46,213 nucleotides of DNA from Acanthaster planci (Eukaryota > Echinodermata > Asteroidea > Valvatida > Acanthasteridae), in contig NW_019091405.1 in NCBI RefSeq assembly GCF_001949145.1, forward strand, positions 855,219 to 901,431, read 5' to 3'. Below are positions 22,801-32,200 of the stretch, one piece after another; the stretch's first letter is position 1, and every line of letters starts with the position of its first letter. A program made the translations under genes and the position numbers. The notes below the pieces were generated by a model that was not told where the DNA came from, made no database searches, and worked only from the letters and a program-made list of their open reading frames with translations.

Positions 22801-24306
22801 CCATGACACAGGGGGAACATAGTCTTCTTCTTTCCTCCGTATCTTTGTTCCCGGCTGCCTTCCCCGCCTCCTCACAGGGAAACCCTTGGCATCCTCATCG
22901 GTGCCTGGTTCTTTCCTTGGCCGTCCTATTTGCCTGTGTGGCACACCACCGCCGCCAGGACTTCTGTTGGTCAGGACCTTGGCAGTGACCATGCCGGGTA
23001 GGTGTTGCCGCTTCTCTGAAGGGTCCTCCGGAACGCGCACAATTGTTATTGGCTGCCCAGGATTCCGCTTCAGCAGGGCCTGCACTTCCGCATTATTCAC
23101 TATGCTATTGATCAGTGCCTGATTGACAGCAGGGGCCCCTGGAGGTGTCCGAATAGTCAGGGTCATTGGAGAAAAGACACTGCGGTTCCCAATGATGTTG
23201 GCACTATCTTGCTTTTGAACAGGTGGCAAGCTACCCACTTGGTCGGTACTTTGTGCACCAACGCCTGTAGTCTGTTTTGCATTCATCAGCTGACTTTTCT
23301 GCGTTAAGAAACTGCCATCGCTAAAGTTGACCTTCTGCAGCGTTGTCCCATTATGGATAAACTGGGCTGCACTACTAGCTCGAGCACCACTACCGTTGCT
23401 AGTGCTACTTTCGCTGTGAGCGCTTGTAATACCTGCACCGGATGCGCAAAGTCCTGGAGGCTGTGCCTCTGCAGAACGACTTAGGCTTTGAACAGTGGGA
23501 AGCGGTATCCCAGCACCACTCACAAATGTTACGCCAGATGCCGGCAGAGAAGCACTTGACATGTTAGCAGTTGTTAAAACTGAGCTGGTGTCTATGATAC
23601 TGGCCAACGAACTAAACAAGGAGCTGGCACTTTCAGACAACCCTGGCGTGCTTGAGGTAACCGCAACATTTGTCGAAGAAACCTGGACTGATTCCCCACT
23701 GGGGCCAATGTGCACTCCACCGACAACCTGCTGAAGATTTTGAACATCCGTGAGAGAGATGGTGACAGGAACAACACACGTCTCATCTCCAATCATGCCA
23801 ACATCCGTTCCTTGGAATGCTATTGCTTCAAGCCCATCTCCCCCGACAGACATGGGGACTACATCCCCGGCAGGACCCGGCTGATGCTCATCTGGGTGTA
23901 CGACAGTTTCCACTTGCTCGATCTGTTCCACGTGCTCTATTGAACAGGTTTGGTCGGGCATGTCCGGAGCTTGATGATCATCGCCAGCAACTTGGGCCAA
24001 CTCAATCGTCTGTTCTCCTTGGTCGTTGACGCTGATAATGGCATTGGGTGGAAGTGGGATTTCTATAGGACTCGGACGATTCTTGACCTGATCGCTTTGA
24101 TGCACATCCACAATCTGATTTCCGTCCTCACAACGTACACTCTCTGCGGCGGAGGCATTGTTACCGGCTTCAGCATCTTCAGTGGTCGGAGAAACGCTAG
24201 AGCTAACCTCAATTAAATCACTCCTTTCAGAGACATTTGAAAACGCCATGGAAACTATATCCATTGTATTGTTCTCAGGAATTTTGTTCACATGCGCTTC
24301 ATTCAT
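13626..24306 (-). CDS. ZNF839: ZNF839-like zinc-finger protein (8 exons, about 1161 aa)
   Basis: Minus-strand exons 24306-22433, 21706-21409, 20899-20702, 19788-19655, 18899-18803, 17018-16815, 14977-14489 and 13817-13626 join in frame (phases 2, 0, 0, 2, 0, 0, 0) to a stop at 13626-13628. One C2H2 finger ends exon 1: FKCRSCSKAYIGRGGLARHF with Cys568, Cys571, His584 and His591 (six residues between the His). The YIGRGGLARHF core is characteristic of ZNF839. AT-hook-like motifs lie at 461-465 (GRPRK), 479-486 and 685-693 (RGRRGRPPN). Exon 3 holds the conserved LSPWDFL/VREMA helical region. The rest is acidic, Ser/Thr/Pro-rich and probably disordered. ZNF839 is a poorly characterised, presumably nuclear protein. 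Vertebrate forms are around 900 aa, so this one is longer. The exon 5 boundaries are the weakest. Confidence 0.85.
14019..14071 (-). repeat. 20-bp stem hairpin in ZNF839 intron 7
   Basis: Arms 14019-14038 (ACCCTAACACTCCTCAATCC) and 14052-14071 are inverted copies with one difference and a 13-nt loop. On the minus (ZNF839 sense) strand that difference is a G-U pair. Confidence 0.85.
14489..14977 (-). CDS. ZNF839: ZNF839 exon 7: Pro/Gln/Ser-rich
   Basis: Acceptor tgtacttgtag and donor GACATGAAG|gtatcc, 163 codons in phase 0. It includes an internal duplication (LALLALEQQPLAPVVLEQQPL) and an acidic VHVAEELESLASTADVV segment; predicted disordered. Confidence 0.78.
14978..16814 (-). other. ZNF839: ZNF839 intron 6
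   Basis: 1.8-kb A+T-rich intron with no exon seen. Contains an AT-rich low-complexity stretch (15838-15925) and the AAATCCTCC repeats. Confidence 0.6.
16183..16326. repeat. degenerate AAATCCTCC repeat tract
   Basis: Six or more copies of AAATCCTCC/AAATCCTCT/AAATCCTTC at irregular spacing, with further copies at 16501-16528. Confidence 0.65.
16815..17018 (-). CDS. ZNF839: ZNF839 exon 6
   Basis: Acceptor atcaattgtag and donor AGACTG|gtaggt, 68 codons, phase 0 at both ends. Gln/Ser/Pro-rich start, then KSITVHVHNGKVTTEQGSPS and SSTDRRL; no known domain. Confidence 0.72.
17673..17844. mobile_element. MITE-like element with TTAACCCTAACC ends
   Basis: 172 bp bounded by perfect 12-bp inverted ends TTAACCCTAACC/GGTTAGGGTTAA. 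Inside, CACAGAATTAAAC (17785-17797) and GTTTAATTCTGTG (17809-17821) form a perfect 13-bp stem with an 11-nt loop. In ZNF839 intron 5; one ambiguous base at 17727. Confidence 0.7.
18803..18899 (-). CDS. ZNF839: ZNF839 exon 5 (boundaries uncertain)
   Basis: Acceptor gtgtttcaag, with a T-rich tract upstream; entry phase matches exon 4 through a split Ser codon. It encodes LLKRTAEAISKDDFTDED and KLRKVEPEEP. The donor GAGCCG|gttcgt is weak but keeps frame with exon 6. A stronger donor TTTTTG|gtagag further on would give an immediate stop with the standard exon 6 acceptor. Confidence 0.55.
19655..19788 (-). CDS. ZNF839: ZNF839 exon 4: acidic segment
   Basis: Acceptor gcgatgcag and donor CCCTTCAG|gtgaga (phase 2). 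It starts with VEDEDEEMGGLYLDEDDD and continues LEFDKGWYK. A second good donor at 19696 (TACAAG|gtcagt) would end it in phase 0, but only the 19655 donor fits the frame of exon 5. Confidence 0.7.
20702..20899 (-). CDS. ZNF839: ZNF839 exon 3: conserved helical domain
   Basis: Acceptor atgttttccag and donor GAGAAG|gtcaat, 66 codons, phase 0 at both ends. RHLSPWDFLVSKAE and LFEELLSDVREMAVNCL form amphipathic helices of the type conserved in ZNF839 after the finger. Confidence 0.85.
21409..21706 (-). CDS. ZNF839: ZNF839 exon 2: acidic region with AT-hook
   Basis: Acceptor gaattccacag and donor ATGAGACAG|gttgat. It encodes residues 625-724: an acidic stretch (VMDLDEEPVTD), then RGRRGRPPN at 685-693 and a basic KSKDKRKE tail. 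Confidence 0.85.
21944..22151. mobile_element. GGGCCCAATTTCA MITE
   Basis: Inverted ends GGGCCCAATTTCA (to 21957) and TGAAATTGGGCCC (22139-22151) bound about 207 bp, with inner CTTAGCA/TGCTAAC-type motifs. Elements with such ends are, to my recollection, abundant in marine invertebrate deuterostomes. In ZNF839 intron 1. Confidence 0.7.
22433..24306 (-). CDS. ZNF839: ZNF839 exon 1: long N-terminal region and C2H2 finger
   Basis: This is a 624-codon coding exon starting at ATG 24306-24304. A Ser/Thr/Val-rich low-complexity N-terminus is followed by a basic linker with two AT-hook-like motifs (residues 461-486) and the C2H2 finger at 568-591. The donor is GCAGACAG|gtcatt (phase 2), chosen because it completes a Ser codon with exon 2; the open frame beyond it (to 22384) is read-through. 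Confidence 0.9.
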
Positions 24307-24424
24307 TGCTGGTCAAAATAACCAACTAAACAACGATTCCGATATCATCAATCAGAACTCATCCTAGCCCCACTACAACATACGCGTAGGCCTAATATAA
24401 TTCTGTAATTTCGTGACATTTTCC

Positions 24425-24432
24425 GCCATGTT
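24425..24432 (-). promoter_or_regulatory. YY1-like site upstream of ZNF839
   Basis: The minus strand reads AACATGGCGG, a near-consensus YY1 element, about 120 bp upstream of the ZNF839 start codon. Such sites are common near animal housekeeping promoters. Seen as a motif only. Confidence 0.35.
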
Positions 24433-24664
24433 TCAAGAGAGCGGGAATTCAAATGCATCATGGGTAAATCAATGGAGGACTTGCTACATGCTTGGTGTTT
24501 ATCCTACTGTTTTGAATTTGTTGATTTCTTCCATTTTCAAAAAATATACAAGGAATTTAATGAATGTATGCAAACAACGTAGTTTGAAAAAAAAATTAGA
24601 GAATTTGAAAATATTTCTTGTATACATAGTATAAATAAAATAGATTTCCTCCGAAACGTAAGTA

Positions 24665-24752
24665 CCTCCGGTAGCTCAGTTGGTAGAGCGGTGGACTGTA
24701 GACGGTTGTAATTGACATCCATAGGTCGCTGGTTCGAATCCGGCCCGGAGGA
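24665..24752 (+). tRNA. tRNA-Tyr (GUA anticodon) with 15-nt intron
   Basis: A complete cloverleaf: acceptor arm CCTCCGG (24665-24671) pairs perfectly with CCGGAGG (24745-24751), with discriminator A at 24752. The A box is TAGCTCAGTTGGTAGAGC and the B box GGTTCGAATCC. The anticodon stem GTGGA/TCCAT surrounds loop CTGTAGA, anticodon GTA at 24698-24700. The intron, 24702-24716, sits after position 37, as is usual in eukaryotic tRNA-Tyr genes. It lies between the divergent ZNF839 and transporter genes. Confidence 0.96.
24702..24716 (+). other. intron of tRNA-Tyr
   Basis: 15 nt (ACGGTTGTAATTGAC) directly after G37 of the anticodon loop, the canonical position cut by the tRNA splicing endonuclease. 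Confidence 0.88.
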
Positions 24753-25511
24753 TGCTTCATCTTTTTAATTTGTTTTCTTATTCTCCCAACTTTTCCAAAT
24801 TAGCAGGGCATGCAGACACATATTTCTGAAGACTTCATATTTTCTTTGTCAGTTTATAGCTTGGTAACAGGACTACATCTCAATGGTTCGCTTCGCGAAT
24901 GCCGAGCCACTGCTCACACACAAAGCGCATGTTGCTGCAAGATGCGCGGTGATAGACACCATACAAAAAGACCCCCTCCCGATGCTAATTATTTATTCAT
25001 TTTAGCTCATGAGGGCTTTGCCACTTAGACATTCCCTAGAAAAAAAAAGTGGTTTGGAAAAATCCTGGCGACGCCCAGGCTGTGTAAGTTCAGCCGTCGG
25101 CCGACACAGCACTCGTTCCACTTACACTTGTAGCTACAGCTAGCTTCATTCCCTCACTAACAATTATCATTCGGACTCATGAGATGGGTCATGAATACAA
25201 TAGCCAAGTCCTTAATTATCTCATGGAGATTATATTGACCTTTCTGCCACAGTACGGTCCAACTGACCTTCATTGTATTTTTATGTCCTACAACACACTT
25301 GAATGATTGTTCAATCAGTCGCCTAAAAGTTGTTTACTACCCAGCTACCGCCCTCGAAGTGCACGCACTTGCCAATTATCCATGGAAGAACCCAGTCACA
25401 TGACGAAGGATTTCCCACGTCCCCCTTGCATTGTGCCAAACTAACAATGATGAATGCGTAAACAGATCGAGGGTCGGTCAGTCCCCAACAACAGGACCAA
25501 CCGCGTAGCTG
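24753..25511. other. upstream region of transporter gene
   Basis: No gene seen between the tRNA and the candidate promoter. Contains a GGCCGAC/GTCGGCC palindrome near 25095. The 5' UTR probably begins in or after 25560. Confidence 0.4.
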
Positions 25512-25568
25512 ATTGGCTATTTACCGTAGTTTAACGATGACGTCTGCATATTACACGATAACATTATC
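25512..25568 (+). promoter_or_regulatory. candidate promoter elements of the transporter gene
   Basis: Within 60 bp and about 420 bp before the start codon lie an inverted CCAAT box (ATTGG, 25512-25516), a CRE-like TGACGTC (25538-25544) and a palindromic GATA pair (GATAACATTATC, 25557-25568). No TATA box stands out. Motifs only. Confidence 0.3.
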
Positions 25569-25981
25569 ATATTACTGCGTGAATATTTACTCTTTACACG
25601 TTGGTGACCGGAGCTAATGCCCGTGCTCTAGCATGTGACTACGCGGACCAGGACAATGACAGGTCACGCGGAATGACAGGGAAACCCTGGGTGTGTTGCA
25701 ATCGTTTGAAGAGTCTGTCGCAACTACCAAGTGAACAGCTGATTGTGGTTTGAATGCTGGCGACTACGAACAAGCGGGCAGTCTTTGTGTCAAAGGCACC
25801 GCAAACAGCCATATGCCTCGCCGCAAAGTTGTCACAAATATGATCATTCAGTGAAAACTAGGGAGTAATATCACACCGAACTTTCAGGCGATTTCGTCGA
25901 TTTTTGAGGCGTGAATTTCTGTCGCTCTGCGTATTTTGAACAAGTGTTGTGTACGTGCGTGCACATTGCAATTGCAGCACC

Positions 25982-26285
25982 ATGTCTGCGATCCGGTTTC
26001 CGCGGAGGGTGAGGGCGAGTTTGGTGGATGCCTTACAGTCCGAATATCCATCCCGGATCAGACACAGCATCGTGGAGGCAATGGCGAGCAAGTACCCTAG
26101 GCGGGTTCGCAATAGCGTCGCGGAGGCTATCAACTCGGAAAAGCTGCAGGTGAAGAACAGGTGGGGCTGGCTGGTCACTTTCTGCACCTTCTTGATCATT
26201 CTCCCCGTCACGGGCATCCTCAGCGCATTTGGCGTGATCTTCGTCAAACTGCAGAAGGAATTTCAAATCAGCGACCTGGCTGTTG
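25982..26285 (+). CDS. SLC16-like exon 1: triple repeat and TM1
   Basis: ATG in CACCATGT context; donor GCTGTTG|gtgcgt (phase 1). Residues 6-53 are three 16-residue repeats starting FPRRVR, YPSRIR and YPRRVR. TM1 spans about 61-86, starting at WGW. Confidence 0.9.
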
Positions 26286-29200
26286 GTGCGTACAACTTTC
26301 TTCTTTCTTCTTTTGTTGAATGGTTTCTTATCGCTTTTGTGTCCCGCAAATATGTAATTGATGAAAGACGGCTTTTAATTAGGAGTATAGCAGAGAATAA
26401 TGTAACAACACAAATCTCCGTACACGCTCAACTAAAATAAAATAGGGACCAGCATAATTTTCTACTGCAGGAAGCACAACTTTTATTAGGTGGCGCTAAG
26501 TGTGAGTCCGGAGTGTTCATCAACGCCGTGAAGGAAACCATGCTCTCCTCCATTGTTATGAACTTGATTTGACGGGAGTACTGTTATAAATGCTGCAGTT
26601 AGCGATGAAGAAAATTTGCTTTGTGACGGCAGCGTGTGAATAAGAATACCTACGATTAAAAAAAAAACCAAGCCTGGTCGGACCCCTAGTGGATTCACTT
26701 TCATGCACCGATGAATAATTGGATTTCAGAATTCCTGGGCCGTATAACACTGACAGGGACCCAAACTTTCTTTAATTATGACCCAACTGTGTTCTGCACA
26801 TTATTGTGCATTCATCTTGTTTGTTGTTATCAGATATATACGGGTTTATCATTAATAAATGACTGCTCAGGTCTGACTAGATTCAATTGTATAATGCAGA
26901 TGGATCGTGGACCTAGAGTCGGGTTTATCTTGACAAACAACACAGATGCTGGCTAACGGAAAGACATGCCAAGCTGTTGTTTTCCCATATTGAATTTTCC
27001 ATTCAGGTGTAAAAATGTGGACATTTTACAGAGGATGATCAGGATGATTATAATTGTGTTAGGCGGGTGCCCCTCATACGGCAGCCGGCAGTCATTGCGA
27101 AAGACATGGTACGAGGCGTGTGAGTTGCACCCGTGTGATGCAATGCACGGGATCATGCGCCAACTGCGCGCAGGATTGTTCACAGGAAAAGAATGCTGTT
27201 ACATGCATTCGAAAAAAAAAACAGCACATGGAATTACCGAACTCAGAGTCAATTCGTCGGTTTTGGTCCGATGCTCCTTTTAAGAGACCAACTGACGCAC
27301 ATCTAAACCTGCATGTCAACGGTGTAATACCAATAGACCTACCCGCCTGGAAACAAAATGATGCAATCCATTTGCGGCGCAGTGTGCACATGCACATGGC
27401 AAAACATTATGCCTGGAGCCTAGTACCCGCACCATTACGTGGGAATTCTAAAGATCCAAGTCAAAAAACCTTGTGTCTGGTTTCAAAATTGTATAGAAAA
27501 GAAAAAAGTGTCCACAAATCCATGTTATGCACATGTATATTCTCTTGTGTAAGCGTTATAAGAGAGGAAAATTGGGTCATTTTCTTTTTAAGTTTTAACG
27601 ATAACTTTGGAAAAGCTAATGATGGGTGGTTAGATATGGTGGTGTATGACTTCAGCTCAAACCAGAGAACCAGACCTTATCAACAACATGACAGAAGTCT
27701 AGACGGGTTCCGGCATTCCTTCATCAGCTTACAGTGTAGGGCCTACACTCTAAATTTAAACTGGATATGCATGCGAAAGTCTGAACAGCTGCACTTTTTT
27801 TCCAAATTACGATGGGAATGAACACGGCCACAACACCGATAACTATTCTTTGTAACCATTTTTGTCCCAATAATTAATGCTCTGTTACTTTTTGAAATTG
27901 TGTTTTCGTGGTTCATAATGCCACTGTATTCTATTCCTTTGGTTTTTCTGAAAGTGGGTAAGATATCGTCCAGCATGTGATCTTAATACAGTTGACTGTA
28001 TGGTTGTGTTCTGTTTATAGCCTCATATTTTGTTTGTTCAGAGGTATGGCCATAAACATTATTAATTTAGCAAAAAAGTGGAACTTTTATATTTTTAACA
28101 TTTGTGCAATTTGACTTGGTTGAACACTGCCTATGAGAGATGTGGTGTGCATTAGCATTTCAGAAACAAAAGCTGCGAATGCTTCTCCTCAAGGTTGAAA
28201 AGAGTTTCGCTGGTTGAGAGTGTTCATTTTGCTGGTAGCGATGCGACCGTAATGTGTGTTTCATAGTCGTCTGTGAACCAGCGAAGTACAGTTCGGACCA
28301 AAGGAGCCTCCGTTGCTTAGAAAATTGCGCCCTCTCTTGGTCCAGCTCGAGGCTAAATAAACTCTCTTTTTGAGATTGTATGTCTTGGTGCCAACAAGCA
28401 TTCAGCTTTACTGCTAAATAAGCTTTACTGTTGCAGGACATGATATAATATGTTTAGGAATGAATAGCCTAATGTACTGTACACCCAAATAGTTCAATTA
28501 CATGAAATATTTTTGCACAAACTGTGTCATAGATTTTTCAACCACCCACCAAGCACGTGAAGGTAAGCCCTATAATTCCATTTACTCCAACCTTCTCAAA
28601 CATTACCATTAAAAAGTGTCCTTGTCTGCCGTTTGGCTGAAAAATTAGGCCAAAACATGTTCCAGTGATATTAAATTTCAACGTTGCAATTTCCAAAGTC
28701 AATTCAATTATTTGAGCATAGCTGGCCCACATTAAATTTGAAATTTCTACACATCTGTCTTTGGCCAGTGATTGTTCTGCCGAACAAAGGCTGTTGAGCG
28801 TGAAATTGAATATTAATAATAGTATGATCGCACATGTGCAATTTTTGCATTTAGAACGGTGATACATGGAATTGCACTGTTAACTGTGCTCGCCAGCATT
28901 GTATGCCTATAGAATTGAGCATGTCTTGATAGATGAATCTATATAATCTATTTATGTTATATGCTTATAGTGAACGTGGCCTTGACGTGTTTTGGGGCCA
29001 GTAAACTGTTCCAGGTCGTCCGTCCGTTTTTTTTTTGAAAGAAAATAATGACAGAAAAGACACTTTTGAGTCTTATTTTATCCCCCTCCCTTCAAAAAGC
29101 ATGTGGAAAGCCCGAAAATACAGCCTCATTCCCCGAAAGGCTACAGGAAAAGATGTCCATTTTGTTTAGCCTATCCCCTCCAAATTGGCCTCCCTGAAAA

Positions 29201-32200
29201 ATTGTTTCAGGATCTATCATTGATGCAATGATGCCGCTAGACTGACTACTGAAGATCACTGATGGCTTTGTGTAACCATGGTGTAACGTGGCCGACTCTG
29301 TCACAGCGAGTTATACCATTTCTATTGCTTCCTCTATATTTTCTACAGCTTACACGGCATACTTATGTAAAACTAAAAAAAAAATAGTGTATAAAGCAAT
29401 CACAATAATGATGTAATGGTTAAATTTGGGTTCGAAAGTTAACATGATTGTACATGTGGTACTTCCTTTAATAAACCCAATGAAGCAACACAGTTTGTGC
29501 CTTCAGCATCTAAAAAAAACCAATAATGCAAATGGCGGCACCGGTAGGCATATGGTTTTGCGAGGGTGACGTGTAACTGAAGAACAAGTGACAATGTGAG
29601 AGTAAGGATTAATTCAGTGATCGACCTAACGAAAAGTGCAAACTTCTTTTATCACTGAATAATATATCAAGTTTTGTGTGCAAAGGAAACAGTGGACATA
29701 ATGACGTATTTCTGTGTTTTATTCGTAAACAACCAAGGGAAAGTGTCATTGCATAAAAAAGCCCATAAATTCGCAGACTTGTTGTTACTGGAATCATCTC
29801 TATTCGTCTCTTGACTTGTCAAAAACCAAAAGAAACAAAAAACACAGAATCATGAATTTCAAATTACCACTTCCAAGTTCTATACCCCAATCTGCACTTT
29901 TGGGGGGGGTCCAGAAATGACTATTGTGACTGTGAATTTGATTGTAAAGTACATACGATCTGCAAGGTCTGCAATATGTCGTAACTCAGCTTGTAAGAAA
30001 ATTACTGAGAGGTAAGTGAGCTTTGATGGCGGAGACATTGATGGTGAGGCCTTGTTAGTGCATCGTGTCAACACAATGGACACCAGGTGAAGCGTGACAG
30101 TTTTCAGTTTTGTACAGTACATGCATGTGTACACTGACTGGGATGTACGGTCGATATTCAATGTCGTGGGCCCGCATCACAGCTGAGGAGAAAGTGTGAT
30201 TGCATCAGCTTTCCAGTTGTTGCGAAAGCAGGCTGGTTTGAACGGTTTAAACAATCCGCGATCTATAATTACCCTCTCGACTGGAGCCAGAATATCTGAA
30301 GTATTCAAGCGAAGCCAAACGAAAAACATGTATAAATGCGCCATTGTTAGACGTGTATAGGGGAGAGGTACGGGGGAAAGTCAGGTTGTCAAGGAAACTT
30401 ATTTGGCTTCACTCTTGGCTTCTGATCTGTGTTGCCCACTGCTGTAGGATATGAAATTGTCATGTGCCGCAGGTGGTCCGAGATTCCGGATATATCTTGT
30501 CGCGAAGGGAATGAACAACCTCTGTCATCTTTCTGACCCCAGCCTTGAACGAATGACTGCCGCATTGAACCTTGATCTGCCTTTATAGAAACCTTATGTT
30601 AGTTGTGATGGGCAGTCCAATAATCCTGTTTATTCAAGTGTTGCTTAAATGCACTTTGCTGCACGTGAATAGTTCAGTAAATCCTCCCGCAATGTGTAAC
30701 GGGTGAACGGTGGGGGCTACGTGTACATGGGAAACTGCCCCCCCCCCGCCCCACAAACGATACTATCTTCGTTTATGCCCTTCTTTTAGGGGAGCCAAGT
30801 TATTCAGGGGAGGAGAGACATATTCCTTAAGCACCACCACAACAATGAGTGCATGCATATACATTTATTCACCCGGAGCATAGGACTAGATGTATATAGT
30901 AAACCATTCCCTGTTGTTCGACTTGCATTTTGGATAGCTGATTTGCATTCGTTAAGAATACTTTCCTGAACTAATGTTTGGGGAAACCCCTTCACCGTTT
31001 GTTGATGATACCCCAGTATGTATCATTTTTAAAATTAAATTTTCCTCAACATTTGGCTTCAGCTCGGCATACTGTGGTATTGAAAGACTAACGTAATTCA
31101 AAGACGCTGTGGATGAATAACCGGTTGGCTCCATGTGACACCAAAAACACTGCACTACGTGTATAAAGAATAAACCAGCCAGGCCTTCATATCTCTCGTG
31201 AACATTTGAGAGGGGACCACGACCGAAAACGTTTTGTCCAACAATTAATATAGATCGTTAGTGGAGGCAAGAAGATTCATGTTCGGTCACAAAGCAGGGG
31301 TTTTTTCAGTCAAAAGGCCAATTAATAGTTTACATTATCCCATTTCAAAAAGCAGACACAGTGACTCGGCAACAATAGAGTTTTGTGTGACAATAAAATG
31401 ACAATTGGACAATAAAACTGATAACATACAAAATGGTCAATAAAAGATGTAATGGTGACAGAGCCCCCCACTAACCCAGACCTGTGCTTTCATGCCACTC
31501 CCCCTTCAATTTGTCTTTTCTACTGTTTTTCCTCCGCCTTTTGTTTCTTTCTGGAATATTTCCGTGTATACAATGGTGTTGAAGTGGGCGCACATGCTTG
31601 TCTTAAGCTGTTTTCCCTGTAATGAAACGAGATCCAGCAAAGCACGTTGTTTCAAGCTCAAATCAATATTTGTAGAAATCGATCCTGTTCGTGCTTACCT
31701 CATTTAGGTATTTGGAACTTGTAATTTTCCACAGGTTTGATTTTGATGAATTGCGATAATTGTACACATTTCAGCCTTGTGTTTGTGATACATAATTATG
31801 TGTTATTTTGGATGCTTAATGGTCCATGCATCACAAATTTTTTACTGCAACCCTTGTAAAGGCACCTGTGTGCTTCAGTTCAGCCTCATCGTCAGTTTTT
31901 ATTTTGCTGTTTAAAAGAGGTATTTTTGGTGCCATTTAAGTTTCTATAGTATGCTAAAGTATTTCATCTTCATTAGCTTAGTGTGACGCCATTCCGAAGA
32001 GGAAGCGTCAGTGTTAATTGATTTATGCACACACAAAACAACAATAATAAAGTTGGATTCAATCAAAAGTTCTAAAGATGAACAAAGGAATTGGCTGGAG
32101 CGGGATGTGAACCTGCGACCTCTGGAACACCCTATTGGTGCTTTACCAACGGAGCTATCCAGCCCTATGTTGGTGGTTCTAATTCCCATAGCTCAGGATA

